This document shows positions 40,264-48,709 of a stretch of 53,638 nt of DNA, in pieces. A program made the translations under genes and the position numbers. The notes below the pieces were generated by a model. It had not been told where the DNA came from. It saw only the letters and a program-made list of their open reading frames with translations, and made no database searches. The stretch comes from Rhizobiales bacterium CCH10-E5 (GTDB taxonomy: Bacteria; Pseudomonadota; Alphaproteobacteria; Rhizobiales; Beijerinckiaceae): NCBI GenBank assembly GCA_001556125.1, contig LSIG01000041.1, positions 1 through 53,638 on the forward strand. Direction: 5' to 3'. The number at the start of each line of letters is the position of its first letter. Position 1 is the stretch's first letter.

Positions 40264-43026
40264 TCATTCAGCCGGTGTCGGGAGCGGCCTGGCGGATCCA
40301 GCCGGCACGCCATGCTCGGTGTCGAAGAGGAGGCCGCCGCGGCGGGTGTAGAACCACCAGGTGATGGCGATGCAGCTGAGGTAGAAGCCGAGGAAGCCGT
40401 AGAGCGCGGCCCCTGCCCCGCCCGTCATCGCGATCGAGGTGCCGAAGCTCTTGGGGATGAAGAAGGCGCCGTAGGCGGCGATCGCCGAGGTGAAGCCGAT
40501 GATGGCGGCGGCTTCCTTGTCCGACTGCTTGACGCGCTCGGGCTGGCTCATCTGGGGTTCGAGGCGCGCCACCTCGAGCCGCATGATCGCCGGGATCATC
40601 TGGAAGGTGGAGGCGTTGCCGACCCCGGTCGCCGCGAAGAGGAACAGGAAGCTCGCGAAGAAGACGGGGAAAGCGCTCGCGTCGCCCTTCATGCCGATGG
40701 CGTAGAGCACGCCGCCGACCCCCAGGCTCATCGCGATGAACACCCAGAAGGTGATCCGTCCGCCGCCGATCCGGTCGCACGGCTTGCCAGCGCCAGCGCG
40801 GGCCAGAGCACCGACGAGCGGGCCGAGGAAAGCGTATTGGAGCGCGTTAATCTCGGGAAAGAGGATCTTTGACAGCAAGGGGAAGGCCGCCGAGAACCCG
40901 ATGAAGGAGCCGAAGGTGCCGGTGTAGAGCCAGCACATGATCCAGTTATGGGTACGCCGGAAGATCACCGCCTGATCGGCGAAGGAGGCCTTCATCGTCG
41001 CGATGTCGTTCATGCCGAACCAGGCCGCGAAGGCCGAGGCGATGATGAAAGGCACGAAGACGAAGCCGGCGTTCTGCAGCCAGAGCGTCGAGGTGACGCC
41101 AGCCACGGTCGCCGTCTGCGGTGCCCCTCCGAGCGCCCCGAAGACGCCGGCGGTGATCGCCAGCGGCACCACGAACTGGACGACACTGACGCCGAGGTTG
41201 CCCAGGCCAGCATTAATGGCCAGCGCGTTGCCTTTCTCCGCCTTGGGGAAAAAGAAGGAGATGTTGGCCATCGATGAGGCGAAGTTGCCGCCACCGAAAC
41301 CGCAGAGCAGCGCCAGCCCGAGGAAGATCCAGTAGGGCGTCTCAGGGTTCTGGACGGCGAATCCCATGCCGAGCGCAGGGATCAAAAGCGACCATGTCGC
41401 GAGCGTCGTCCAGAGGCGGCCGCCGAACATCGCGGGCATGAAGCTATAGAAGATGCGCAGCGTCGCGCCCGAGAGGCCGGGCAGCGAGGCAAGCCAGAAG
41501 AGTTGCTCGTTGGTGAAGGCGAAGCCGACGCTCGGCAGCTTGGCCACGACGACCGACCAGACCATCCAGACCGCGAAGGACAAGAGCAGGCAGGGCACCG
41601 AGATCCAGAGGTTCCGCCGGGCGACGGCCTTGCCCGTCTGGTCCCAGAATGACTTGTTCTCCGGACGCCAATCCTGGATCGCGCCCGTGGCGGCGAGCGC
41701 ACCCGCCTGGGCCGCGCCGTGGATGGGCTGCATCTCGGGCAGTTCCGGGAGGTTCTGAACCGGCACGCCAGCCACCGCCGCGGCCTTTTCCATCTGACGG
41801 ACCGCCAGATGCATCCAGATCAGCGAGACCGCGGCGATCATGAACAGCAGCCAGAAGCAGCTCTGCCAGACGCCCGTGAGGTCGTTCAGCGCGCCGAAGG
41901 CGATCGGCAGGACGAAGCCGCCAAGACCGCCGACGAGGCCGACCACGCCGCCGACCGCACCGACCCGATCGGGATAGTAGACCGGGATGTGCTTGTAGAC
42001 CGCGGCCTTGCCCAGGCTCATGAAGAAGCCCAGCACAAAGGCGACCGCCATGAAGCCCAGCAGGCCCATTCGCGTCGAGAAGGCAATCGGGCCGCGGATG
42101 CCCTCGACCACGTACTGCGTCGGCGGATATGCGAGGATGAAGGTGCAGACGACCGCGACCAGGAAGGTCCAGTACATGACCGTGCGCGCACCGTATTTGT
42201 CGGAAAGATGCCCGCCATAGGCGCGGAAAATCGAGGCCGGGATCGAGTACATCGCGCCGACCATGCCGGCGGTGGCGATGTCGAGGCCGTAGACGCCGAT
42301 CAGGTAGCGCGGCAGCCACAGCGCCAATGCGACGAAGCCGCCGAAGACGAAGAAGTAGTAGAGCGAGAAGCGCCAGACCTGGATGTTCTTCAGGGGCTCC
42401 ATCATCGCCGAGAGCGGCTCGGGCGTCTGACCGGAAGCGCGGCGCCGGGCGAGGTCGGGATCGTCCTTGGTGAACAGGAAGAAGATCACGGCGGTGATCG
42501 CGAGCGCGATGGCCCAAACCAGAGCCACCGTCTTCCAGCCATAGGCGATCATGATGACGGGGGCTGCGAATTTGGTGACAGCCGCACCGACATTGCCGGC
42601 GCCGAAGATGCCGAGCGCCGTGCCCTGCTTCTCCTTGGGATACCACTTCACCACATAGGCGACGCCGACCGAGAACGATCCGCCGGCGATGCCGACGCCC
42701 AGCGCTGCGATCAGGAACGTCGTGTAGTCATAGGCGAAGGTGAGCAGTCCGGTCATCACGGCCGCGGACAGCATGGTGATCGTGTAGACGACCCGGCCGC
42801 CATACTGGTCGGACCAGATGCCCAGAAGCAGGCGAATGAGCGAGCCGGTCAGGATCGGCGTGCCGACCAACAGGCCGAACTGGGTCTCGGAAAGCCCGAG
42901 GTCCTTTTTGATCTGGATGCCTATGATCGCGAAGATCGTCCAGACCGCGAAGCAGACTGTGAAAGCAATGGTCGAAAGCCAGAGCGACCGGCCCTGCTCC
43001 GATGGTGAGACCGCTACACCGCTCAT
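40264..43026 (-). CDS. narK: Fused NarK1-NarK2 nitrate/nitrite transporter
   Basis: A 920-residue membrane protein made of two tandem 12-span MFS NNP-type transporters. The first half (about 1-425) begins SLWLSTIAFTVCFAVWTIFAIIGIQIKKDLGLSE with GGRVVYTITML; the second (about 470-920) begins RNLWISVPCLLLSFAVWMVWSVVVAKL with signature GFGGGNFASSMANISFFFPKAEKGNALAINAG. A cytoplasmic linker (about 425-470) joins them. Such fusions occur in Paracoccus and relatives, where one half acts as nitrate/proton symporter and the other as nitrate/nitrite antiporter. Start at 43026 has GGGGGTAGAC upstream; 43044 is also possible. An FNR box lies 60 bp upstream. Confidence 0.93.
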   Translation of the reverse strand: MSGVAVSPSEQGRSLWLSTIAFTVCFAVWTIFAIIGIQIKKDLGLSETQFGLLVGTPILTGSLIRLLLGIWSDQYGGRVVYTITMLSAAVMTGLLTFAYDYTTFLIAALGVGIAGGSFSVGVAYVVKWYPKEKQGTALGIFGAGNVGAAVTKFAAPVIMIAYGWKTVALVWAIALAITAVIFFLFTKDDPDLARRRASGQTPEPLSAMMEPLKNIQVWRFSLYYFFVFGGFVALALWLPRYLIGVYGLDIATAGMVGAMYSIPASIFRAYGGHLSDKYGARTVMYWTFLVAVVCTFILAYPPTQYVVEGIRGPIAFSTRMGLLGFMAVAFVLGFFMSLGKAAVYKHIPVYYPDRVGAVGGVVGLVGGLGGFVLPIAFGALNDLTGVWQSCFWLLFMIAAVSLIWMHLAVRQMEKAAAVAGVPVQNLPELPEMQPIHGAAQAGALAATGAIQDWRPENKSFWDQTGKAVARRNLWISVPCLLLSFAVWMVWSVVVAKLPSVGFAFTNEQLFWLASLPGLSGATLRIFYSFMPAMFGGRLWTTLATWSLLIPALGMGFAVQNPETPYWIFLGLALLCGFGGGNFASSMANISFFFPKAEKGNALAINAGLGNLGVSVVQFVVPLAITAGVFGALGGAPQTATVAGVTSTLWLQNAGFVFVPFIIASAFAAWFGMNDIATMKASFADQAVIFRRTHNWIMCWLYTGTFGSFIGFSAAFPLLSKILFPEINALQYAFLGPLVGALARAGAGKPCDRIGGGRITFWVFIAMSLGVGGVLYAIGMKGDASAFPVFFASFLFLFAATGVGNASTFQMIPAIMRLEVARLEPQMSQPERVKQSDKEAAAIIGFTSAIAAYGAFFIPKSFGTSIAMTGGAGAALYGFLGFYLSCIAITWWFYTRRGGLLFDTEHGVPAGSARPLPTPAE

Positions 43027-43085
43027 GTCTACCCCCGCGTTCAATCAAGACGGGGCAGGTGTCGTTCTCACAGCGTCTTTTCTCT

Positions 43086-43099
43086 TTGATGCAAATCAA
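43086..43099 (-). promoter_or_regulatory. Perfect FNR/Anr box upstream of narK
   Basis: TTGATGCAAATCAA matches TTGAT-N4-ATCAA exactly. It is centred about 66 bp before the narK start at 43026, so a transcript starting near 43051 would have the box at the usual -41.5 position. It likely drives narKGHJI and the downstream genes when oxygen is low or nitrate/nitrite is present. Confidence 0.85.
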
Positions 43100-43200
43100 G
43101 CATGAAGACGGTCTATAGTCTTTCAAGATCGTCACATATATTTATCATTCTAGAGCCCGCTGATCCTCAATAACAGAGGCAGGACTTCGCACGATTACGC

Positions 43201-43214
43201 TTGACAAAAATCAA
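43201..43214 (+). promoter_or_regulatory. FNR-like box upstream of the narR-like gene
   Basis: TTGACAAAAATCAA matches TTGAC-N4-ATCAA, one change from consensus, centred about 54 bp before the regulator ATG at 43262. TTGACA could also serve as a -35 element. A strong AGGAGG ribosome site lies at 43251. The regulator may control its own gene. Confidence 0.65.
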
Positions 43215-43261
43215 GAAAATAATTGCGTTGGCGGCTATAGTGTGCGTGCGAGGAGGCGGTC

Positions 43262-43960
43262 ATGCGTCACGACGAAATTGAGGAAATGCGAACGCTTCCG
43301 CTGTTCGTCGGCGTCGCCTCGACGCATGTCGAATCGATGCTCCGCGCTTCGTTTCTGCAGCGGTTTCCCGCCCATGTGGAACTGGCTCGGGAAGGCGATC
43401 CAGCCGATTTCCTGCACGTCATCATCGACGGACAGATCGAGATGTACTCCGCCTATCGCGATCGCGAGACGACGATCTCGGTGATCGGACCCGGCCACAG
43501 CTTCATCGTGGCCGCGGTCATTCTCGATCGCGTCTATCTGAAATCGGCCCGTGCACTTCTGCCGTCGCGCGTCTTGCTGATCCCGGCTGAGGCGGTGCGA
43601 CGCTCGTTCGGCGAGGACGCCGCCTTCTCCCGCGCGCTCGCGCTCGAACTGGCTGGTGCCTATCGCGGCGTCGTCAGGGAGCTGAAGAACCAGAAACTGC
43701 GATCGAGCCTGGAGCGCCTCGCGAACTGGGTTCTGACGCATGATGGCGAGAGCGGTGGGACGGGACGCTTCGAGTTGCCATTCGACAAGAAGGTCCTGGC
43801 CTCGCGCCTAGGAATGGCGCCCGAGGTTCTGTCCCGCTCAATCGCGGCCCTGGTCCCCTACGGCGTGAAGGTCTCGGGACGGGTCGTTGAGATCGGCGAC
43901 ATGGTTGCCTTGAACGGTCTCGCCCATCCATCCCCCACCATCGACGGCACGGTCAGCTGA
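43262..43960 (+). CDS. narR: Crp/Fnr-family regulator, NarR-like
   Basis: A 232-residue protein starting MRHDEIEEMRTLPLFVGVA, with the cyclic-nucleotide-like barrel (about 20-120), dimer helix and a Crp-type HTH (LPFDKKVLASRLGMAPEVLSRSIAALVPYGV, about 172-203) whose E-V-L-S-R recognition helix matches FNR boxes. The N-terminal cysteine cluster of Fnr is absent, so it is not an [4Fe-4S] oxygen sensor. In Paracoccus, NarR of this kind activates narKGHJI in response to nitrite or nitrate. Divergent position next to narK and its FNR box fits that role. Symbol by analogy. Confidence 0.75.
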   Translation: MRHDEIEEMRTLPLFVGVASTHVESMLRASFLQRFPAHVELAREGDPADFLHVIIDGQIEMYSAYRDRETTISVIGPGHSFIVAAVILDRVYLKSARALLPSRVLLIPAEAVRRSFGEDAAFSRALALELAGAYRGVVRELKNQKLRSSLERLANWVLTHDGESGGTGRFELPFDKKVLASRLGMAPEVLSRSIAALVPYGVKVSGRVVEIGDMVALNGLAHPSPTIDGTVS

Positions 43961-43989
43961 CGATCGGCCCTGACCGGCCTGGTCGGTCT

Positions 43990-44400
43990 TCAGCCGCCGG
44001 TGACGCTCATATGGCGCCCGACCGCGGGCTTGGCACGGCGGCGGTCGATGACGAAGTCGTGCCCCTTGGGCTTGCGGGCGATCGCCTCTTCCATCGCCCT
44101 GTGCAGCAGCGCGTCGTCGGCGGAGGCGCGCAGCGGCGCGCGCAGATCGGCGGCGTCCTCCTGGCCAAGGCACATGTAGAGCGTGCCCGTGCAGGTCAGC
44201 CTCACCCGGTTGCAGCTCTCGCAGAAGTTGTGCGTCATCGGCGTGATGAAGCCGACGAGGCCGCCCGTCTCCCGGACGCGCACATAGCGGGCCGGCCCGC
44301 CGGTCCGGTACGGGTCCTCGACGAGGTTGTAGCGGTCCATCAGCCGGGCGCGCACCACCGAGAGCGGCAGGAACTGGTCGATGCGGCCCGGCTCTGTCAA
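43990..44400 (-). pseudogene. moaA: moaA 3' fragment (GTP 3',8-cyclase C-terminus)
   Basis: About 136 residues of MoaA remain: [32 protein letters not shown], then [21 protein letters not shown] with the second iron-sulphur ligands (C-x2-C-x13-C), and the terminal helix. The natural C-terminus RHMSVTGG, with the GG tail, is intact. The N-terminal radical-SAM region (about 190 residues with CxxxCxxC) is missing; sequence turns into ISL3-flanking DNA at about 44400. The nominal start is a TTG at 44400. It cannot make cyclic pyranopterin precursor, so molybdenum cofactor synthesis needs another moaA. Confidence 0.88.
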
Positions 44401-44416
44401 ACGGCGCGCAATATTA

Positions 44417-46069
44417 GGTCTGACTCAGTTTCGCTGCAGGTTGGGGCTGTTCTGACGCTGGTTTCCAGAAGGAATCAGCACGATGAAGCAGCGATTTCGG
44501 CCAGCCAGCCTGGTTCCCTCAGGATTGATGGTCGACGGAATCGCGATCGAAGGCGATCGTGTTGTCGTCCGAGTTCGGGCCGCCGTCGGCGCCTGTCCAT
44601 GTCCTGATTGTGGGGCGATCTCACAACGGATCCAAAGCCGGTATTGGCGGCGAGCAAAGGACCTGCCGCTGAGCGGCCGACGCGTCGAACTCCAGGTCCT
44701 CGTCCGGCGCTTTCGGTGCGATGCGGTCCTATGCGGCCGCCAGATCTTTGCAGAGCGCTTTGGTGACCGCATCCTCGCGCCACGAGCACGCCGGACGGAT
44801 CGTCTCGATCATATCGTCCAGCATCTCGGGCTCGCGTTGGGCGGCCGACCCGGAGCGAGTTTTGCCGCCAGGATGATGCTGCCGGTCAGCAACGATACGC
44901 TGCTGCGCGTGGTCCGGCAGCGTGCGCGGGTGCCGAGCGACCCATTACGCGTGATCGGTATCGATGACTTCGCGTGGCGGCGCAATCACCGCTACGGCAC
45001 GATCGTCTGCGACCTCGAACGCCGCCGGCCGGTCGTCCTGCTTCCTGACCGGGAGCCGGCGACATCGGAAGCTTGGCTCCTCCGTCAGCCGCTTATCCAT
45101 ACCGTTGCCCGTGACCGTGGCGGGGGCTACGGCGAGGCGGTGGCGCGTGCCTTGCCGCAGGCCGTCCAGGTTGCCGACCGCTGGCACCTGATGGAGAACG
45201 CCAGCCGCGCTTTCCTCGACGCCGTGCGCAAGTCGATGCGCCAGATCCGCGGCGCCATCGGCGCCACCGTCGTCAACCCCGCGCTCCTGACGGCGGCGGA
45301 GAAGCTGCAATATGACGGGTATCTGCGGCGCGAGGAGACAAACGCAGCGGTCCTCGCGCTGTGGCAGGAGGGCGTGCCGATCAAACAGATCGTCAGGCGC
45401 ACGGGCCATCACCGCCAGACCGTCAGGCGGATCGTCCGCGGCGAGCGCAGCGACGTCTTCCGACCTCGCCAGAGTTCTCTGGAAGCGCATCTACCCTGGT
45501 TGGATGCGCAATGGGACGCCGGCGGCCGCAATGCATCCGCCCTCTGGCGCACAATGCGAAGGAACGGCTTTCGGGGAAGCCTCAGGGTTGTCTCCGAATG
45601 GGCAACTCGCCGCCGGCGCGCTGAGAAAGCGGACGCAAGCAGTCTCGCACGTGTCCCGTCGGCCCGGACCATCGCGAGGTTGATGACCACCGGTCGCGAC
45701 CATCTCACGAAGGCCGAAACTGTTACGATCGCCGCGATTGAGAACGGCGTGCCGGCCTTGGTCGAGGCTCGCGAGATCGTCGCCGACTTCCATGCCATGA
45801 TCAGGTCGAGGCGGGCCGAGCCTTTGGCTTCCTGGATCGAGAGCGCCTCCCAAAGCCTGGTCGCCTCGTTGGCGAACGGCGTCCGACGAGACGAGGCCGC
45901 GGTCCGAGCAGCAATCCTCTCCGTCTGGTCGAACGGTCAAACCGAGGGCCAGATCACCCGGCTCAAGCTCGTCAAACGCCAAATGTACGGCCGCGGAAAG
46001 ATCGATCTCCTCCAAGCCCGTCTGATCGGCGCGCAATGACCCCAAGCGTCAGCAGAACTGCGTCAGACC
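44417..46069 (+). mobile_element. ISL3-family insertion sequence
   Basis: Terminal inverted repeats are GGTCTGACTCAGTTTCGCTG (44417-44436) and the complement of CAGCAGAACTGCGTCAGACC (46050-46069), identical at 17 of 20 positions. They enclose one transposase gene. The flanking 8-mers (CAATATTA left; CCCCAATC right) do not match, so there is no target duplication at this site. The moaA 5' part is not present to the right. That pattern means a deletion or recombination after insertion rather than a fresh simple insertion. Confidence 0.85.
44483..46039 (+). CDS. ISL3-family transposase
   Basis: A 518-residue transposase with an N-terminal zinc-finger-like region (CPCPDCGAISQRIQSRYWRRAKDLPLSGRRVELQVLVRRFRC, about 35-78), an HTH-like segment and the ISL3 DDE domain: VIGIDDFAWRRNHRYGTIVCDLERRRPV (first Asp, about 157), VADRWHLMENASRAF (second Asp, about 234), and a late WSNGQTEGQITRLKLVKRQMYGRGKIDLLQAR, with catalytic Glu in GQTEGQ. 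It looks intact. Cognate ends flank it at 44417 and 46069. Confidence 0.93.
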   Translation: MKQRFRPASLVPSGLMVDGIAIEGDRVVVRVRAAVGACPCPDCGAISQRIQSRYWRRAKDLPLSGRRVELQVLVRRFRCDAVLCGRQIFAERFGDRILAPRARRTDRLDHIVQHLGLALGGRPGASFAARMMLPVSNDTLLRVVRQRARVPSDPLRVIGIDDFAWRRNHRYGTIVCDLERRRPVVLLPDREPATSEAWLLRQPLIHTVARDRGGGYGEAVARALPQAVQVADRWHLMENASRAFLDAVRKSMRQIRGAIGATVVNPALLTAAEKLQYDGYLRREETNAAVLALWQEGVPIKQIVRRTGHHRQTVRRIVRGERSDVFRPRQSSLEAHLPWLDAQWDAGGRNASALWRTMRRNGFRGSLRVVSEWATRRRRAEKADASSLARVPSARTIARLMTTGRDHLTKAETVTIAAIENGVPALVEAREIVADFHAMIRSRRAEPLASWIESASQSLVASLANGVRRDEAAVRAAILSVWSNGQTEGQITRLKLVKRQMYGRGKIDLLQARLIGAQ

Positions 46070-46101
46070 CCCCAATCAACGCGGGCAGAGGGGTCACGCG
46101 C

Positions 46102-46668
46102 TCAGTAACAGCTCCTGACCCAGGCTCGTCGGGAACCGCCGTAGCGCGTTCGCACCCACCGTCGTTCGAGGACGCATGGGCCTTCGTAGCCTGCCCCGTA
46201 GCCGCCGCCACCATCGTACGCAGGATAGCCACCGTAGCCATAGCCACCGTAATAGGCTGGCGAATAGTAACCCCCGTAACCGCCGTAATATCCCAGGCCG
46301 TAGCCGAGACCGAGGCCCGTCAGCAACCAGGGCGCCCCCCAGCCGCCGTAGTAGCCGCCATAGCCATAGCCTCCGCCGTAGTAGCCCCCGTGGCCACGTC
46401 CGTAATAGCCGCGCCCATAGCCGCCGCGATAAATCCCTGGATGGGCATACCCTCCACCGAAGCCCCGATGAGAAATGCCGCCACCGCGGAAGCCGCCGAA
46501 TCCACCGCCCCGGAAGCCTCCGCAATGGAACCCTCCACCTCCACCGTGGAACCCGCCGCCCCCGTGGCCACCGCCCCCATGGCCGCCGCGCTGGGCTAAA
46601 GCCCCTTCAGACGCGAGCGAAATTCCGGCGGCGAGCGTCGCTGAAAGCAAGATCAAGGTCTTCTTCAT
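46102..46668 (-). CDS. Secreted Gly/Tyr-rich protein
   Basis: A 188-residue protein with a Sec signal (MKKTLILLSATLAAGISLASEGALA, cleavage about residue 25), then a long GGHGGGGF/GGYGGYY low-complexity region with His, Phe and Tyr, and a C-terminal WVRTRYGGSRRAWVRSCY box that includes the usual paired Cys. Such proteins are common in rhizobial and methylotrophic genomes and sit at the cell surface, possibly in stress or metal contexts; function is unknown. The earlier ATG (46680, MELSMKK) is possible. It ends 33 bp outside the ISL3 terminus, so it is not interrupted. Confidence 0.75.
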   Translation of the reverse strand: MKKTLILLSATLAAGISLASEGALAQRGGHGGGGHGGGGFHGGGGGFHCGGFRGGGFGGFRGGGISHRGFGGGYAHPGIYRGGYGRGYYGRGHGGYYGGGYGYGGYYGGWGAPWLLTGLGLGYGLGYYGGYGGYYSPAYYGGYGYGGYPAYDGGGGYGAGYEGPCVLERRWVRTRYGGSRRAWVRSCY

Positions 46669-46840
46669 ACTCAACTCCATTGGCGTCATGCCGGCCTCCG
46701 CGTCAACGCTGCCGGCGGGGGAGCGTTTCCATGAAAGCCGCGCGTAGCAGCCACGTCTTCGGCGCTGTAATGACTCGCGGCCAAAAACGTCATTCCAGGG
46801 GATGGGTCGTGAGCGACAGATCTTGTTGGAGGACGGTGCC

Positions 46841-47134
46841 ATGCGCAAACGGATCAGTTTCGCGCTCCTCGGGACTGTGCTGGCGGCGTCGGCTGCCCTG
46901 GCTCAGTCCAGTTCGGGCGCCCGTCCGGGCTCGGGACCGGATGCTGTGCCGCCCACTCACCACCCCCAATACGTGGCCCCGACAGGAGAGCGCAAGCCGC
47001 CGGGACAGGCTCTGGATGACCGGGGAGGGACGACACCGCTTCTGGAGCACCACGACAAGGAGTTGAAGGACCACACCCTGAAGAGCATCTGCCAGGGAGC
47101 GCCTGGCTGCGAGGGAGGGCACCTCCGGAGGTAA
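46841..47134 (+). CDS. Small secreted hypothetical protein, 97 aa
   Basis: ATG 46841 has TTGGAGGACGG upstream. The product begins MRKRISFALLGTVLAASAALAQ, a Sec signal peptide, followed by a hydrophilic 76-residue mature region rich in Gly, Pro, His and acidic residues (PPTHHPQYVAPTGERKPPGQ) and two cysteines near the end. No family is recognised. It is divergent from the Gly/Tyr-rich gene and precedes the Met-rich gene. Confidence 0.65.
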   Translation: MRKRISFALLGTVLAASAALAQSSSGARPGSGPDAVPPTHHPQYVAPTGERKPPGQALDDRGGTTPLLEHHDKELKDHTLKSICQGAPGCEGGHLRR

Positions 47135-47439
47135 TGCAAGCGCGGCCAGTGGGCACAAGCCTGCTGGGGCGCCCGTGCGGGGAGTGGGAACATCGAAGCG
47201 TTGAGCACGACGAACAAGAGATCAGGAGCCAACAAGGCGTCGACAAAGCACAGCCGACTGCAAAGCAAAAGAGCTACCTGCGCTACCTGCGCCGTTAAGG
47301 CTCGCTATCCCAAGGGCGGGATTGGGACTGGGGGATTTTGCGCAAAATCAAGGAGTACTGCTCGGGGCCTTTGCAGAGATCGGCCCAAGTGGTCGATCAC
47401 CGCACAGGATTTTCAACTTCACCACCAGGAGAACCAGCC
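47135..47439. other. 305-bp intergenic region with a 16-bp palindrome
   Basis: No plausible gene lies here. GATTTTGCGCAAAATC (47334-47349) is a perfect 16-bp palindrome 91 bp before the Met-rich gene, a good operator candidate for a dimeric regulator. The rest has no recognisable motif. Confidence 0.55.
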
Positions 47440-48333
47440 ATGTCAGTCAAGACCGCCACAGCCTCCATGCTTGCCCTAACAACCGCAGCCGGCGTACTGC
47501 TGGCCGCCGGACCAGGTCCCGCGCGAGCGGAGGATCGGCCGCTCCGTTTCGCGATGCACGACATGATGCCGATGCAGTCCCAAGGTGGCTCGGGCGGATC
47601 CATGGGCGGCGGCATGATGGGCGACAACATGATGCGCATGCAGCAGCCGAGCCAGCCCGGCCAGACGGGCGGGATGGGCGGCATGCAGTCGCAAGGCGGC
47701 ATGGGCCAGGGCGGCTCGTCCGGTCAGATGGGCGGCATGGCCCCGCAAGGCCAAAGCGGCTCGATGGGGGGCGGCATGAAGATGGACGACAACATGCGCA
47801 TGCAGCAGGGCCAGTCAGGTCAGACGGGCGCGGGCATGCAGTCGCAAGGCGGCATGGGTCAGGGCGGCTCGATGGGGCAGGGCGGGATGTCCGGCCAGAC
47901 GGGCGGGATGATGAACGACAACATGATGCGCATGATGAACGACCACATGCGCATGATGGGTGGCGGGATGGGCGGGGGCGCGCCCGGCATGGCGATGGGC
48001 CCGGCCATGGTCGACATGACGGAGCGGCTCGAGGGGCGCCTCGCGTTCCTCAGGGCTGAGCTCCGCATCACCGACGCCCAGGCTCCTGCCTGGAGCGCGT
48101 TCGCCGACGCGCTCCGCACGAGCCGCAAGCACCTGCTCGAAGCCCGTCAGCAGATGGGCCAGGCGTATTCGTCGGCGCCCGACCGTCTGGAGAGATACGA
48201 GCAGCACCTCTCCGCCAGGCTCGAAGCCCTGAAATCGGCCCGTACGGCCTTCGCGAAGCTGCACGGGTCTCTCGATGAGACGCAGAAGCGCACCGCGGAC
48301 GAGCTGGTGGCGCCGTTTATCGCAACCTTCTAA
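47440..48333 (+). CDS. Periplasmic Met/Gly/Gln-rich protein with LTXXQ-like helical C-terminus
   Basis: A 297-residue protein. A Sec signal (MSVKTATASMLALTTAAGVLLAAGPGPARA) is followed by 150 residues of degenerate repeats built from M, G, Q, S and D, such as GGMQSQGGMGQGGSSGQMGG and MMNDNMMRMMNDHMRMM. The helical end (about 195-295, EGRLAFLRAELRITDAQAPAWSAFADALR) resembles the Spy/CpxP/LTXXQ group, in which 'LxITdaQxpaW' is typical. Clusters of methionine suggest soft-metal (copper or silver) binding or an antioxidant sink. AGGAGAACCAGCC precedes the ATG at 47440. Function is not established. Confidence 0.7.
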   Translation: MSVKTATASMLALTTAAGVLLAAGPGPARAEDRPLRFAMHDMMPMQSQGGSGGSMGGGMMGDNMMRMQQPSQPGQTGGMGGMQSQGGMGQGGSSGQMGGMAPQGQSGSMGGGMKMDDNMRMQQGQSGQTGAGMQSQGGMGQGGSMGQGGMSGQTGGMMNDNMMRMMNDHMRMMGGGMGGGAPGMAMGPAMVDMTERLEGRLAFLRAELRITDAQAPAWSAFADALRTSRKHLLEARQQMGQAYSSAPDRLERYEQHLSARLEALKSARTAFAKLHGSLDETQKRTADELVAPFIATF

Positions 48334-48709
48334 CCGGCAGTTTGAGAGCAGCCACGAGATCCAGGAGGTGAATCGAGACCCCTTCTGGACGCCGCCGCGA
48401 GGGCGCGTTGCCCCCACTCGTCCGCGCGGCGGCTCTTCTCTCGCAAGACTGCGCGAGAACCCGTCGCCGGTGCGAAGAGCCCGGAAAGACCTTCGGGCCA
48501 ACGCTCGGCCGGCGCACTCCTGTGAATTCTGCCAGCGGCGGCCTGTGATCCCCTGCAGCGGTCGCACGGACCGCCCTGCTGAAAGTCGCCCGCGCGCCGC
48601 GTAACCGAACTCGCCTGTAAGAGAATGGTCAACTCAACGTCTTTGTTGCTGAACCCCCGTTCTGCACCGACGCCGGTGCAGCTCCAGCGAAACGTGCGTC
48701 GGTCCGCAG
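48334..48709. other. 376-bp spacer with a hairpin before glgA
   Basis: No gene is convincing here. CTGCACC-GACGCC-GGTGCAG at 48662-48681 is a 7-bp perfect inverted repeat ending 28 bases before the glgA ATG. It could occlude or mark the translation start region or be an operator. No terminator with a T-run is evident after the Met-rich gene. Confidence 0.45.

Noticed and set aside
41719..43008. 429-residue plus-strand frame opposite narK
   Set aside because: It is the charged complement of transmembrane codons in narK.
46176..47066. 296-residue plus-strand frame over the Gly/Tyr-rich gene
   Set aside because: It is a His/Arg/Ser-rich complement of the Gly/Tyr repeats and extends into the next gene in another frame.
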